From: Dryococelus australis | Taxonomy: Eukaryota; Arthropoda; Insecta; Phasmatodea; Phasmatidae | Reading direction: 5' to 3' | NCBI GenBank assembly: GCA_029891345.1 | Contig: CM056997.1 | Coordinates: forward strand, 220,720,172-220,784,171 | Length of the DNA: 64,000 bases | Shown: positions 34,206-45,189 of the stretch, in pieces | How positions within the stretch are numbered: the first letter of the stretch is position 1 | Layout of the letters: each line of letters starts with the position of its first letter | Notes under the pieces: generated by a model | What the model saw: the letters and a program-made list of their open reading frames with translations, nothing else | What the model was told of the DNA's origin: nothing | Databases searched by the model: none | Made by a program: the position numbers and the translations under genes

Positions 34206-35900
34206 GTCAACCAGAAAAGTGCTACTACAACTTATAAATATTAATTCATTCAATTTCGAAAGAGAAATCCAAGTCTTACGATTATGAGTCTGTTTCTTTG
34301 GGGTATCGTAATGCGTAACACTACCTTTAGGTTTAGTTTCATGGATTCAAATGTTCTCTCTTAGGAACAGCAATCTGTTCTGAACGCGAAGAACTAGCAG
34401 TCGCTTTTTCGTGTCTTACGTTCGCGCCTTGCAAAGTTGAAGGCTATGTATTCGCAAGCCAGTCAAGTGTTTCTATCTCAAACGCTGGAAAAACCCGATC
34501 TCGAGTTATTAACCTCCTCACTATGCAAACTTCAATTTCAAGCACTACTCGTACAGAAGAATTTTCGTACTTGTATACTTTATAAGTGGGAGTCGAAAAG
34601 ATCGCTTTGGTTTTCCCTTGAAAGTTATTTCCAGTCCTGAACTTGTAGCTAATGCATTCTACTTAGCGCTAAATGGCTCTACTTGAGACAGGTAAAACGA
34701 TGTGTGCTTTTCGAAAAATTTCTGTATTAATTTAAATGAGTACTTTTGTAAACCCTTCAATGCCTCAGTACTGTTAGTTAAAACTATGTAGATTGTCAAA
34801 ACTGTAAACTCTACTACCTTCCCTTCTTGTCTCTGAAAAAATATAAGCATCTTAGCGTAACACTTTAGTGCTTTTGCAAAATACAGCAAAGATGTGTGGC
34901 TTAATTCAGATAATTTCTGCAATATTCAACTCTAACCCAAGTATGCAGTGTTATATCTTCTAAATCTACGTGACAATCAACACTACCAGTTAATTCATAG
35001 GTCCACGAACATACTCAACATCGAAACGATATGATTTCCTACATTAAACGTGTTTGTTATAATCCTGCAAATCTCCTCTTTCGCGGAATATCGTATTAAA
35101 TTCGGCAACTGAAATGTGTACAATCCTAAATTCTTCAAGACACATTAAAAAGTCCCACTCAGCAACACTGCTCAGCTCAATTACAATCTCACGGTTCACA
35201 TTCATAACATAACGTGCGAATAAAATAAAACCACTGAATTTTAATTCGTCGGAGGAAAACCTAACACTGTTTTCAACGACTAAACACCTATCTCTTATCG
35301 CCTACAACCTATGACCCTTTGGAGTGGGTTAAGTTACAGTTATCTGGAGTAACTATCCAGAACGATGCCACCAGTTTTTGGTACCCAAGCGGTCTAGGGC
35401 TGAGCACAAACACTCAATAATAAATAAACTAAGTCAATTGAACACATTTAATAAAATCAAACACTGTAACGTATACACCTGCAATTATGCGTCTACTTAC
35501 TTGGCGACATCGAGAGAGTTGACTTGGTACATAATAATATTAAACAAACTGAAATCGTGACTGGAAGCAAAGTAATATCAGATCCACATTGATGCAGGAG
35601 GAGTCTCAGCGCAGCTCAGACGAGTCGTCCCAGGCGATGATGTGTAGTCTCTGGCGTCCTATGCTGAAGTCTTCTTCCTCAGGTCGTGCATGGTATAATA
35701 AAGCAACAGGTGTGTAGTGGGGAGAAGTCTCTCTCCGCCAAGAAGTCAGCGCATGAGCAGTCTCCCACCAATGAGAAGTCAAGGTGTGGACATTCGTCAG
35801 CCAATATGAGAGCAAGGTTAGGGCGTTAGCCAATAAACTGAGACTTTTGCACACGACCCCAAAGTGCGATATTGAAATCGTGTGCAAGGAAAATAATGTG
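34206..35900 (-). mobile_element. 5' leader and LTR-like region of the Gypsy element
   Basis: Upstream of gag on the minus strand. No coding motif. A tRNA-primer-like TGGTGGCATCG lies near 35365 (minus), and sequence to its right (35380-35900) is LTR-like in position. Without a second copy the LTR limits cannot be set. Confidence 0.35.
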
Positions 35901-36119
35901 TGATACAGTGTGTGATTCAGGAGTCATGGTACTGAAATATCGTGATAAACAGGACGTGTTTCCCGTCAAAAATTGTTTAGTATCATGATCACGCAATGCT
36001 GAAATCACCAAAGGCAGTAACAGTGGATACAGCGTCCTGCTGGAGGAACCGCAGAACTTGATAAGTTGCGAACAATACTTAATGAAAAGGTTCTCTCTCT
36101 GCTTTGGAAAGTTGGCAGA

Positions 36120-36580
36120 ATATCTGCGCACTACAATATTTTTGCATAAGTTCTTTAAATGTTTTGTTATAAAATTCAGAGCCATTATCACTTATTATAC
36201 TATGTGGTTTTCTTTTCATCATCATATATTTATTCAATTTACTGCATTGTTAGCGGTTTTTCTTGAATAGGTATAGCAAATGAATACTTTGAAAAAATTT
36301 AATTGTCAAATATTGTCATAATATACTTGAAGCCGTTATTTATATTTGATATACCTTTTAAATTACTAGTATCCATATCAACAAGATCAGTCTGCCATAA
36401 ATCAACAATTCCATATTATATAACTTTTATTCGGGGAAAATTCTTTCTTGCAAGATTAAATAAATCATTGATTATTCCTTCTCTTACGTATGGAAATTTT
36501 TTTTATAATTGCTTCATTGGAATTACATGTCGAACATTAACTTTTCTCAACTAATTGACCATTTTTTGTATTTTCAATTT
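36120..36580 (-). pseudogene. Polinton integrase (retroviral-type), partial
   Basis: The minus strand reads LFNLARKNFPRIKVI, stop, GIVDLWQTDLVDMDTSNLKG, INNGFKYIMTIFDN, stop, and IISDNGSEFYNKTFKELMQK. These are the first and second catalytic Asp regions (WQTDLVDM and SDNGSEFYN) of the Polinton integrase DDE core. The part with the catalytic Glu and the C-terminal chromodomain-like region are absent, the sequence breaking near 36120 next to the Gypsy element. Confidence 0.85.
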
Positions 36581-36589
36581 TTACATCAT

Positions 36590-38730
36590 TACCTTCAGTA
36601 GCCGTCTTATGCTTCAAGCACCAAGTTCACCACTTAACAGTAAAAAAAATATTTTGTGATGGGCAGTGTTCCGTCACTGCACGTCTATGAATAATTATCA
36701 ACTTGCAACTAATAATAAACATTCTTCAAATTAGTGGGTTGTGATCACGTTGCACATGCCCTTGAACACTCTTAAATTAATGGGGTGGACCACGTCGCAG
36801 AACACCCTCGAGTACTTACTGTACTTGCTTGTTTACCTGTAAAATTGAGCGGCATACTCTCCGACACGCACGGACACTTTCAGACGTTGATTTTGAGGTT
36901 TAAAACCCTCCGATGTGACTTAAAACTGTAATAAAACTCACCTATAATGTTCTTGCTGGCTTCACGTCACTACTGAGGTACCAGGAAAATAACTGTTAAT
37001 ATCCGTGCTTATTTTCGCGTGCAGCAGCGATTAGACCTGGCAGAGAAGTGACCAGCGGACTGATGTTTCAGTGATTAGTCACCGGAGCGCAGCACAGTCG
37101 ACGACAAGCTTGGTGGCTAGCTTGCGATGGTGCTTGCGCCACCCAAAAACGTGACGTTTCGTTACGCTGTTTCCGGCAACTTGGTCAAGAGGACGAAAGT
37201 TTATAGCATACTGCAATATTATTGAGTTTTTGAATTTTCATTGGGTAAGGGAAATTGGTGTCTGCTGCATCGGTCACCATATAGGGCAACGGCAACCACT
37301 ATTGGTTATGATTAGCTAGAACCCTCACAAGACTTCTTAGACATAGGTTTTTTTTGGGGTAAATTAATCTGATTGGTAGCGCAAGAGAGCGGACCTGTGT
37401 ATTTAATGCCGGTAGACGCTGCTGTCTGGGTCATTTCAGCGACCTCGAGGGGGCAAGCTTCTACCAGAGATAAGTAGCACTCTTATTGATAGACAAATGT
37501 AGGCTCATAAAGCGAACAGGTCACTTACGTCACTTTGACGTTAAGCGAGGACCATGTTGGCCGGAAATATTTAAAGTTTTAAATTGTTGCGAAATGTTGG
37601 GCTTTTAGCCAAAATCCAATGATGTTACCTTCTGTAACCGGTTTTTCATGTAACCTTGTAACGAAACTAGTGACCATGTCGTCACCGAGAAGTAAAGTGG
37701 TTGTAACCACTAGAAACCACTTGTAAACACTTGTAATCTCTTGTAAATAATGGTAACCATTTGTAACCACTTGCAGACATTTACAACCATTTGCAAACAA
37801 TTGTAACCAAGGCATTAATTATGATCTTAACAGGTTGTATCAAGTAGGAGATATGCGAAACTCCTTGTTTTTATGACATTTTCTATAGAAAACTTTACGA
37901 AGCTTTTTGAAGAAGTCACATTTACTACCGGGAATTAAGGCTGGCATCACTTAGTAGTTGCTACGATCCACTTGGGATCGCGAGTAAATTAGTAAATAAC
38001 CTAGAAGGTTATGATGTTTTTGATTAATGACCAGTAAGGTGTTACCAAAATGGGTCTTTCCTGGCGTAGGAACTAAATATTACATTGTAATATCAAGAGT
38101 AAGTGTAGGTCCGATCTAAATAAAGACGCCATTTAGTAACGATAATAATCTGGGGTCACTTGCTCAATATATTTTATAATGGTCTTTTGCATTTTGTATG
38201 TACTTATTAAAATGGTCAGTAAGGGGCAATATAACATATATGAAAAATTTTCAAGTATTAGCTGAACACCAGTGAATGTATTGGTACCTGAAGAATCTGG
38301 TTCCATTTTACTCTAATTTTTTCGCAACCTGACTTTTTATGTATAAATTTGTTATACGTGGGAAAGGAAAATATTAATGTTAACTTTTCAACATGAAATG
38401 TAAGAATGATAATGAATGTGAAGTTTTCCACTTGTAACAATTATGAAATATGAAAAAAAAATTGAAAGAAAATACTCAAAATAAATAATATTACCATACT
38501 TCTTTGTTTCTGTAACAAAACGTTTATAACTTTCAATCTACCATTATACTGCACAGAATAATGATTTTTTTGCATGGCTTCGGCCATTTTAGTGTTCTGG
38601 TGGGTTTCTAGGTCTTATACAAATCCTGCCTTGCCACGCCCTTGGTTTAGGACGCAGCAAGGTCAGAATTTATTCTTTATATTTCATTAATATTCCTATT
38701 GTAGTCATCAATCCATCATCATACTTACAT
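36590..38730. other. Unassigned insertion within the truncated Polinton
   Basis: Less AT-rich than the flanking Polinton sequence and without recognisable coding motifs. It separates the fibre-like and integrase genes, which are adjacent in element 2, so it is probably a later insertion. It contains the 10-bp repeat at 37701-37810. Confidence 0.45.
37701..37810 (+). repeat. 10-bp tandem repeat, eleven copies
   Basis: Exactly phased 10-base units of TTGTAACCAC with 1-5 changes each (for example TTGTAAACAC, TTGCAGACAT). The minus open frame 37579-37815 is an artefact of it. Confidence 0.92.
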
Positions 38731-38739
38731 ATTTTATTT

Positions 38740-39790
38740 TATTTTTTGAAACCATATTATCACTTATGCTAACGTCAAAAGGCTAACTAACTATAATCTA
38801 TTTTTTTTTAGATTTCTTAACGATAGTAAGAGTATCATCAGGTAAATTAAAATCAGCAGTACTTATTTTATAAACAGTACAAATCACCAAAAAAGAAACG
38901 AAAATTCGATTATCTATGTGAAAAATATTAGTTTTTTATTCCACTTTGCAGGTAAATAAAATATATGAGATTTGTCTTCCTTATATTTTCCAACTTTCAA
39001 GTTAACAAGTATATCAAAATTATTAAAAAATTATTGGTTAAAATTTTGTAATTTATTAGCTACTTCTTTATCAAGAACTCCTTTGCCATTTTCAATTTTC
39101 GATTTAAAAGCGTATCACAATAATTCAAAACTCATTTGTTTAAATTTAATAATATATCAGATATTTCTTTATCAAAAAATCTTTTATTGTCTGCGTCTTT
39201 TCCGTCTATAGGATCGGCTAAATTATTAATTCTACAATTTTTAAGAGAAACATATTATTTGTATAAACAAATATTTTACTTATTTGCTCTCCTAAAGCAG
39301 AAACAATAGTATTGCATCTTGAATCTACAACTGTATTTTTTAGCATAAGCAGAAGCTATAAATGTAGTAATAGATAAAATAATTTGGTATCTTGCATCCA
39401 TATCTGTTTTTAAAGCATAAGCAGAAACAAAACTATTGAAACTTAAACCTACATCTTCTTTAAATGCATACGCAGAGGCAATAGTTTTGTTTCTTGAATC
39501 TAAATATTTTTTAAAGCATAAGCAGAAGCAATAGTTTTGTATCTTAAATCTACATCGTCTTTTAAAGCATAAGCAGAAGTAATAGTTTTGTATCTGGAAT
39601 TAAAAGCATAGATGGAAACAATAGTTTTGTATGTTGAATCCACATCTTTTTTAAAGCATAAACAGAAGCATTAGTTTTGAATCTTGAATATACATATTTT
39701 TTAAGCATAAGCATTAGCATCAAAGTTCATATATAAAGATTTGATTAATGGGTTTCCAAATATATCTGTCACTTAATAACAATGAAATTT
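38740..39790 (-). pseudogene. Fibre-like repeat protein (left copy)
   Basis: Minus strand. The N-terminal half is a 51-bp (17-residue) repeat with consensus features D-x-R-x-x-x-I-A-S-A-Y-A-L-K. A conserved GCAT recurs at 39705, 39656, 39606, 39567, 39516, 39466, 39415 and 39343. Then comes NCRINNLADPIDGKDADNKR, closely resembling the N-x-A-D-P-x-x-x-x-D-A-x-N-K motif of phage tail fibres, and two coil-like repeats ending near AKWNKK. Frames shift repeatedly. Position between protease and integrase matches the right copy at 44.15-44.83 kb. Proposed role, by inference only: virion attachment fibre. Confidence 0.55.
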
Positions 39791-39859
39791 TATCGTGAAA
39801 CCTAAAACCTCTGGAAAAAAATATATAATATAATTAAACATATGTCCACAGATAACTGA

Positions 39860-40110
39860 ATTAAAATTCTGAATTCGATTGTCATTATAATAAACACTTC
39901 TGTTTTTTAAGTACGTAATTGTTTACATTACTAGGTATATTACCTCCAAATTTTCAAAATAGTAAACATCATTATTTACTTTAAAACAAAAATCCCAGTG
40001 GGTACCAGGAATAGTTGAAATGTCAAAAATAACCACAGCACACTCATCTCTGTGCAATATTATATTTGTAATGCATCAATCATATAAACGTTTATTAAAT
40101 ACATTATATT
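39860..40110 (-). pseudogene. Adenoviral-type cysteine protease (truncated Polinton)
   Basis: The minus strand encodes HRDECAVVIFDISTIPGTHW, then DFCFKVNNDVYYFENLE. This is the central block of the Polinton maturation protease with the catalytic His (GTHW) present. The region after YYFE that should carry the catalytic Cys is not recognisable before the fibre-like repeats. It is clearly homologous to the copy at 43.78-43.98 kb. Confidence 0.8.
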
Positions 40111-40138
40111 TACTATTTTTACATTTTTTGAATACAAC

Positions 40139-40260
40139 AAACAAATTTAAGCTAAAAAGAAGCAAATTTAAGCCCAATTCAAACATATTAAAGCTAAAAA
40201 TTATTAAATTTAAACTAAATCTGCAAGCTTAATCAACCAAATTTAAAATAAAACCAGGTG
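40139..40260 (-). repeat. Left inverted-repeat arm of element 2
   Basis: Built of repeated GCTTAAATTTG/TTTTTAGC words. Bases 40139-40172 are, as reverse complement, identical to 52621-52654 (34 bases). The arm begins where the truncated Polinton's protease loses similarity. Confidence 0.6.
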
Positions 40261-40800
40261 AAATATTATGTTATTACTCAATACAGTTTATAAACGATAC
40301 ACTACTACATTTTTAAACAATTCACCTATTTTCTCTATATTAAGACCCATTTCTCGAAGAACATTCCCGTCGTGAATGTTTTCTAAGAGCAATAACTCTA
40401 AGTTTTGTATGTTAGATGAAATTTTAAAACTATTTCTCTGAGATCGTCAGACATAGTATCTAAATTATAGAAATTGGAAGTTGCAACATTGCCACCTTTA
40501 TAAAATGTTAGTCCGGCTCAAGGTAAAATAGGCGACATCATATTTAATAAAAAGAAATTTAGTAAGAGAAATAAAAATAATGCCGAACATAAACAATAGC
40601 AATTTAAAGTGATTAAATAAAAATTTGTAACAACAAAATTGATACAATGCGAAATATCACATTTTTGGTTAGCAAAATGATTTTTATTCGATAAAACCAC
40701 TCAAATATACTTCTAAAAATTTTTAATTGTTTTAAAAGATTAAACAATTACATTATACGAAAAAAAATTGTACTAAACCATCGAAACATTTTGAAAAAAA
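40261..40800. other. No assigned gene (possible small minus frame)
   Basis: On the minus strand, 40530-40320 gives SNFYNLDTMSDDLREIVLKF and, in another frame, QNLELLLLENIHDGNVLREM. No known domain. It could be a lost small Polinton gene. Confidence 0.3.
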
Positions 40801-40809
40801 AAAAAAATT

Positions 40810-42060
40810 AACTCAGCCATTTATTATTTTAAAAATTTGTATATCTTCTGTAATTCTTGCTTTCAAATAATCATGGCTAATTCTACCAACATTACAAATT
40901 GTGTGAGCTTCAGTAGCTTTATGAAAAGCTATACAATTTTTCATATTTGTTTTTTTTTTCTTTAACTACAGTTCTTTTCTATATAAACAATCAATATCAT
41001 ATAATGGTCTTCGCCCCCAAAATGAATAATAATAGACATCTCCATCAAAGTTCATTATTTCTATATATAGTATCTAGTTTTGAATTGAGATTTCTAAAGT
41101 CATTATAAGTAATAAATTGTTTATAAAAAAGACCATTTTCAATATCTAGATTCCAATTTTCTTTTGGGAAAAATTTAATTTCTACAATTTTTTACATAAA
41201 TATTTTTTACATTACAGAGATCAAAAATATAAGAATGTTTATGCTATGCAGCTAGATTTTTTCTATTGGTTTGAAAACCTACAATTACAAAATCAGACAT
41301 ATCAAATTGTAAATTATTAAACCGATATTTTATATCTAAGTTAAAAACAGTTGATCCAGCAGGAAACTCTTCTTGTAAAAATTACCAATAATTATAACTA
41401 ATATGCAATTTAGGAATTTTGTATATTTTTCTTTAGTTGCAATGGCCGTTTTAGATTCGTACTCAACAGTAACCCACATAACTTCTAATTTTGAATAACA
41501 ATTTTACCTGCATCAGCATAAATTTCTGAACTGCACCATTTGCATTCTTTGTTTGATAGACAAATAAACAATTGTTATTAGATGAATTACGAAAAAAAAA
41601 TTAATCTGTAACCACCTATCCAGTACATTTCATTGTAGGTACCAATCAAACCTAACAGTTATTTCAGAGGATAGATTATTTCATTTGTTTTATCACTATG
41701 AACAGATTTTAATCGAAATTTATTATCAAAACCAGTAAATTGTAAATAATTTTGTTCACTTGGTGATCTTAACAAATTATTAAGCATTGCTGATGCAATT
41801 CCTGGATTATCAACAGCTACAATAATATTTCCATGTTTTGAGATTTCTACTCTTCAAAGTAGAAAAGAAAAATGTTACAACAACAACCTATCATTAGTAA
41901 TCTATATTGTTCATAAACCTAAGCATCATATGGAAAAGAAAAACAATCACCTATTTGAATATCAAATTCAATTCTACTACTGTATTCATTAAAATTTTTA
42001 CTAGTTATATAAATTGAAGGGAAAAGTTTGTTTCTCAAAACTCTCAATACTTTTTAACTC
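40810..42060 (-). pseudogene. Polinton major capsid protein (element 2)
   Basis: Minus-strand blocks in order: SSRIEFDIQIGDCFSFPYDA (about 42000), IIVAVDNPGIASAMLNNLLR (about 41800), EIYADAG with a frame change to VIQKLEVMWVTV-like text (about 41500), AGSTVFNLDIKYRFNNLQFD then FVIVGFQTNRKNLAA (41250-41370), and a C-terminal block with RRPLYDIDCLYRKEL and ICNVGRISHDYLKARITEDI (41050-40830). The V-D-x-x-N-P-G-I-A and F-V-I-V-G-F-Q-T-N-R blocks are Polinton MCP hallmarks. Length about 415 codons. Several stops and shifts. Confidence 0.8.
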
Positions 42061-42119
42061 ATTTATAAGAAAAAATTAAATATAGAAAAAAATTAAATAT
42101 AAGAAAAATTTATAAATAA

Positions 42120-42960
42120 GAATGATTCATATATAAGTTAAAGATTTAGCAAAAGAGTTTTCTCGAGTTAAATTACTCACTGAAAAATACAAAATTTATG
42201 AACAGAATCACGAAGCAGAATATGAGAAAAATAAGAAGCAAGAGCTATCCTTAATTTACGAGTTCAAAATATTGGTAAAAGAATAAAACAAATAAGTGAA
42301 AAAAAATTAATAACGACCCTAGTTATAGTAGCAGCAAAAATTTTAGATTATCCACCTATGCCAGAAGGAATATCATTAAAATAGAATTATTTTCAGCACA
42401 TAACTCTCCTAATTCGGAAGAACAAATGGGAATTATACCATTGGAAGATTTTATGTGTGACTCCTCTGATTCTAATATAAGACTCGCAAAATAAATTTCT
42501 GAAAAAATTAATGTTATTAATACAATATATGGTTTACATGCAGATGGAAATAATTTTTACATTGGAGATAGAAAAGTAATGATATATGATGATAAAATAT
42601 TTGTAATGATAAAGCATATAAATTAACAGAAGAACTTTCTAATTTGCAAACCAAAGAAAAAGGAGATCTTAATGATAAATGCACTGATAATTACTACCAA
42701 AATTACAAAGAAATTATTTTCTTAACCATCGCTGCATTCCACAAAAATATAATCCAAAAAAGAAAATAAACTCTAATAAAATTTTGAAATACATAAATCC
42801 AATTCAAAAATTTATGGTAACAATATTAAAGAATCACAATCAAGATATATGCCAAACACACCAGAAAGAATAATTTCTCCAAAACATTCTAGATCTTGAG
42901 AAGGTACTAAAAATACAATATTGCGTGGGCGATGTTAGGAAATTGATCTATATATTATAA
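42120..42960 (+). pseudogene. Conserved Polinton GP-type protein (element 2)
   Basis: The plus strand begins with a charged, helical stretch (DLAKEFSRVKLLTEKYKIYE, QNHEAEYEKNKKQE). After stops it gives GLHADGNNFYIGDRKVMIYD and DKIFVMIKHIN (42530-42625), then Lys-rich sequence. The Y-G-x-x-x-D-x-x-x-F-x-I-G-D-x-x-V pattern is shared with the frame at 57165 in element 3 (LPEDKIQLGDIVLDASKGMY). I recall an uncharacterised protein of this kind near the virion genes of many Polintons. Function unknown; possibly virion-associated. Confidence 0.55.
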
Positions 42961-43054
42961 GTTATTCATGGTGAAGAAAATATTGGAAATAACAATTATT
43001 ACAATGAAAAAGTAAGCATAATGAATGTGCTAAACAATAAATTTGCCTGAAATA

Positions 43055-43335
43055 AGTTTGCCAAGCTATAATTACTGTGTTCCATTTATAAAATTCAACG
43101 AAGTATTGGAAAGATGAGACAATGGAATAAATAAATTAGATGTAGTGTGTTAACATCAATATATTGTTTATACAGAACATAAAGATTTAAAATCTAGATA
43201 TGAAGTTGACAATTTTTTTTTTTTTTTTTCAAAAATAAGAAAAAAAATTATGCTTGATAAAAATACTCCAATTGGTGAGAAAATTGCCTCTGCAGCTGTC
43301 ACATCAACTATGTTTACAAAAAGAAAATTATGATG
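43055..43335 (+). pseudogene. Phospholipase A2-like domain (element 2)
   Basis: The plus strand reads LPSYNYCVPFIKFNEVLER, stop, DNGINKLDVVC, stop, HQYIVYTEHKDLKSRYEV, then DKNTPIGEKIASAAVTSTMF. YNYC-V-P-x-x-K corresponds to the calcium loop of viral PLA2 (Gly changed to Val and the GT lost). HQ stands where the catalytic His-Asp pair should be: His is kept, Asp has become Gln. It sits 5' of the membrane and protease segments as in element 1. Confidence 0.75.
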
Positions 43336-43399
43336 GTTATTAATGTTTATTAAATAGTTAATATTTTTTCTTTGTAAATGAAGATAACAAATATAACTT

Positions 43400-44110
43400 C
43401 CGATGTACCCATTGATCAATTAAGAAATTTAAGTGTAGATAAATTTTTAACAAAAGAACAATTTCAGAGGAAAAATTAAAATAAGAAAAAGGTTTCAAAT
43501 TAACTTTGCCACTTCTAATAATTAAAAAAATATTAAAGTGAAATCTGGAAGTGGTTTATATTATAGCAGCTTTTTTCAATTTGTTATTCCAGTTAAACTA
43601 CAATTGGAGCTTTAGCTGGAGGAGCTAGTATAATATATAATTATGTTGAAGAAATGAAAATATATAAAAAAGAATTAGAATAACAACAGAGACATAGTTT
43701 AGCAATCGAAAATAAATCAGAAGTGGTTTAGTTCCAAAAAAAGGGGAAGTCCAAAAAAAATTTTATATTACACAATTATCAGATTTTGATATTGAAACAT
43801 ATGTAAAAATACTTAATATTAAGAATTTCAGAAATGTTTGTAGGATTGGTGAATTACCAAAAATAATGCACAAAAATGAATGTGTTGCGGTTAATTTTGA
43901 CATTTCATCAACTTCAGGTACTCATTGGGTTTGTTATTTTAAAGAAAATAACTATCTTTATTATTTTGATTGGTGGCAATAATCCTACTAATTAATTTAA
44001 TTATTTCAAAAACAAAAATGCTAATTTCAGTGTTAAAAAAATTCAGAATTTTAATTAAGATATATGGGGACATAAATTTTTTATATTGTGTTATATCATT
44101 TTTCGAGAGA
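43400..44110 (+). pseudogene. Membrane segment plus adenoviral-type cysteine protease (element 2)
   Basis: Plus strand. First a Ser/Gly and hydrophobic stretch (KIKVKSGSGLYYSSFFQF, ELAGGASIIYNYVEEMKIYK), then the protease: QLSDFDIETYVKILNIKNFR, NECVAVNFDISSTSGTHWVC and YLYYFDWWQ followed by TAA (43980-43982). The catalytic His (GTHW) and the Asp (YFD) are present. Past the stop, IWGHKFFILC (44062-44091) aligns with the C-G-H block of the active-site Cys, but the Cys codon has become TGG (44065-44067). In the family this enzyme matures capsid proteins. Confidence 0.85.
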
Positions 44111-44149
44111 ATTTAAGTTTAAAGATATAATTTCTTTATTATTAAATGA

Positions 44150-44830
44150 CTGGTATACTTGGCCAACCATTAATAAAATCATTATATGAAAACTTAGACA
44201 CTTTATGTAAAAATTTAAATTAATATTTTGTCAGTTTTGAGAAAAATTTAAAAAAATATGTATATACAAAAATCAACACTATTGTTTCTGATTTAAAAAA
44301 AAACACGTAGATACATGATACAGAACCATTGCTTCTCATTATGGTTTTTTAAAAAAAGGTGTAAATTCAAGATTCGATATCATTGCTTCTGCTTAAGTTT
44401 TAAAAAAAACTGTGTAATTTCAATATTCGATCATATTTCTTCTGCTTTACAAGATCAAATAAGTAAAGATTTTGTTCATTCAAAATATTACGTTCATCTC
44501 TGTAATTGTATAATTGATAATATTGCTAATCCTATAGGCAGAAAATATAGGGACAACAAAAGATTTTTTAATGATAAATTGCAAAATTTAAGCCAATTAT
44601 TTTTTAATTATTGTGATACACTTGTTAACTCAATAGTTGAAAAAAGCAAAGAAGATGTTAAATTACAAAATTTAAACCAAACTGTTTCGAATCATTGAAA
44701 TACACTTGTTAACACAAAAATAGAAAAATGTAAGGTAAAATCATATATATTTCATGTACATGCAAATTGGAATAAAAGTTAAAAAGTTTCTTACTTAGAT
44801 ATTGATATATATTTCTTTTTTTAATTATGA
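44150..44830 (+). pseudogene. Fibre-like repeat protein (right copy)
   Basis: Plus strand, directly after the protease. LGQPLIKSLYENLDTLCKNL leads into four 17-residue-type repeats (ATT of the repeated IASA-like word at 44281, 44328, 44382 and 44435), including NSRFDIIASA and IFDHISSALQDQI. Then NCIIDNIANPIGRKYRDNKR, the counterpart of the left copy's tail-fibre-like motif, and coil-like repeats (LFFNYCDTLVNSIVEKSKED). It is the same gene as 38.74-39.79 kb on the minus strand, with fewer repeats. The open frame 44315-44698 covers the middle part. Function inferred: trimeric attachment fibre. Confidence 0.55.
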
Positions 44831-45189
44831 AATATACTGTTTATAAAATATTTGGTGATTTTTTTAGTGTGTGATGATAATTTGGACATTTAAAAGTACT
44901 CTAATTAAAAAATATATTACAATAAACCATTTAGTGTTATCAGAGGCTAAACTTTAACTTTTAAAATAACAAATATATATCTGATTATGCCGACAGATTG
45001 AAAACTTCAACAGGAATTTTCGTGAAATAAAAATAATAAATGTAAATAAAAATAAATCATAACAATATTTTTTAATATTAAATGGAGAATGTGGTGTTTA
45101 AAATGTAAGAAAGTTACAAAAAATAAAAATATAAAAATGAAAATACTAAAAATGGACGATTAGTTAAGAAATGTAAATGTTTAGATATG

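Larger units (their letters stand above)
29166..35900 (-). mobile_element. Ty3/Gypsy LTR retrotransposon, decayed, 3' truncated
   Basis: On the minus strand the order is leader/LTR-like (35900-34206), gag (34205-33277), protease (about 33190-32613), a spacer, RT and RNase H (31500-30110), and integrase (30110-29176). Frames are broken by shifts but remain long. No copy of the right-hand LTR-like sequence is visible at the left end, so the 3' LTR is missing or unrecognisable. The right edge meets a Polinton integrase fragment near 36.05 kb. Confidence 0.85.
36050..40138 (-). mobile_element. Truncated Polinton of the element 2 family, minus orientation
   Basis: Minus-strand order is protease (39.88-40.11 kb), fibre-like gene (38.74-39.79), then, after about 2 kb of unrelated sequence, integrase core (36.12-36.58). 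Element 2 has the same order in plus orientation. Matching blocks are roughly 70 percent identical by eye in the protease and fibre regions, so this is a separate, related insertion. It is cut off within integrase by the Gypsy element and within the protease 5' end by element 2's left inverted repeat. Confidence 0.75.

Noticed and set aside
35826-36191. 121-codon minus frame as one gene
   Set aside because: Its first residues are Polinton integrase and the rest is unrelated sequence at the Gypsy border; the frame spans an element junction by chance.
36058-36270. Plus frame of 70 codons
   Set aside because: Antisense of the Polinton integrase fragment.
43168-43419. Minus frame of 83 codons
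   Set aside because: Antisense of the PLA2-like domain, whose plus-strand motifs are recognisable.
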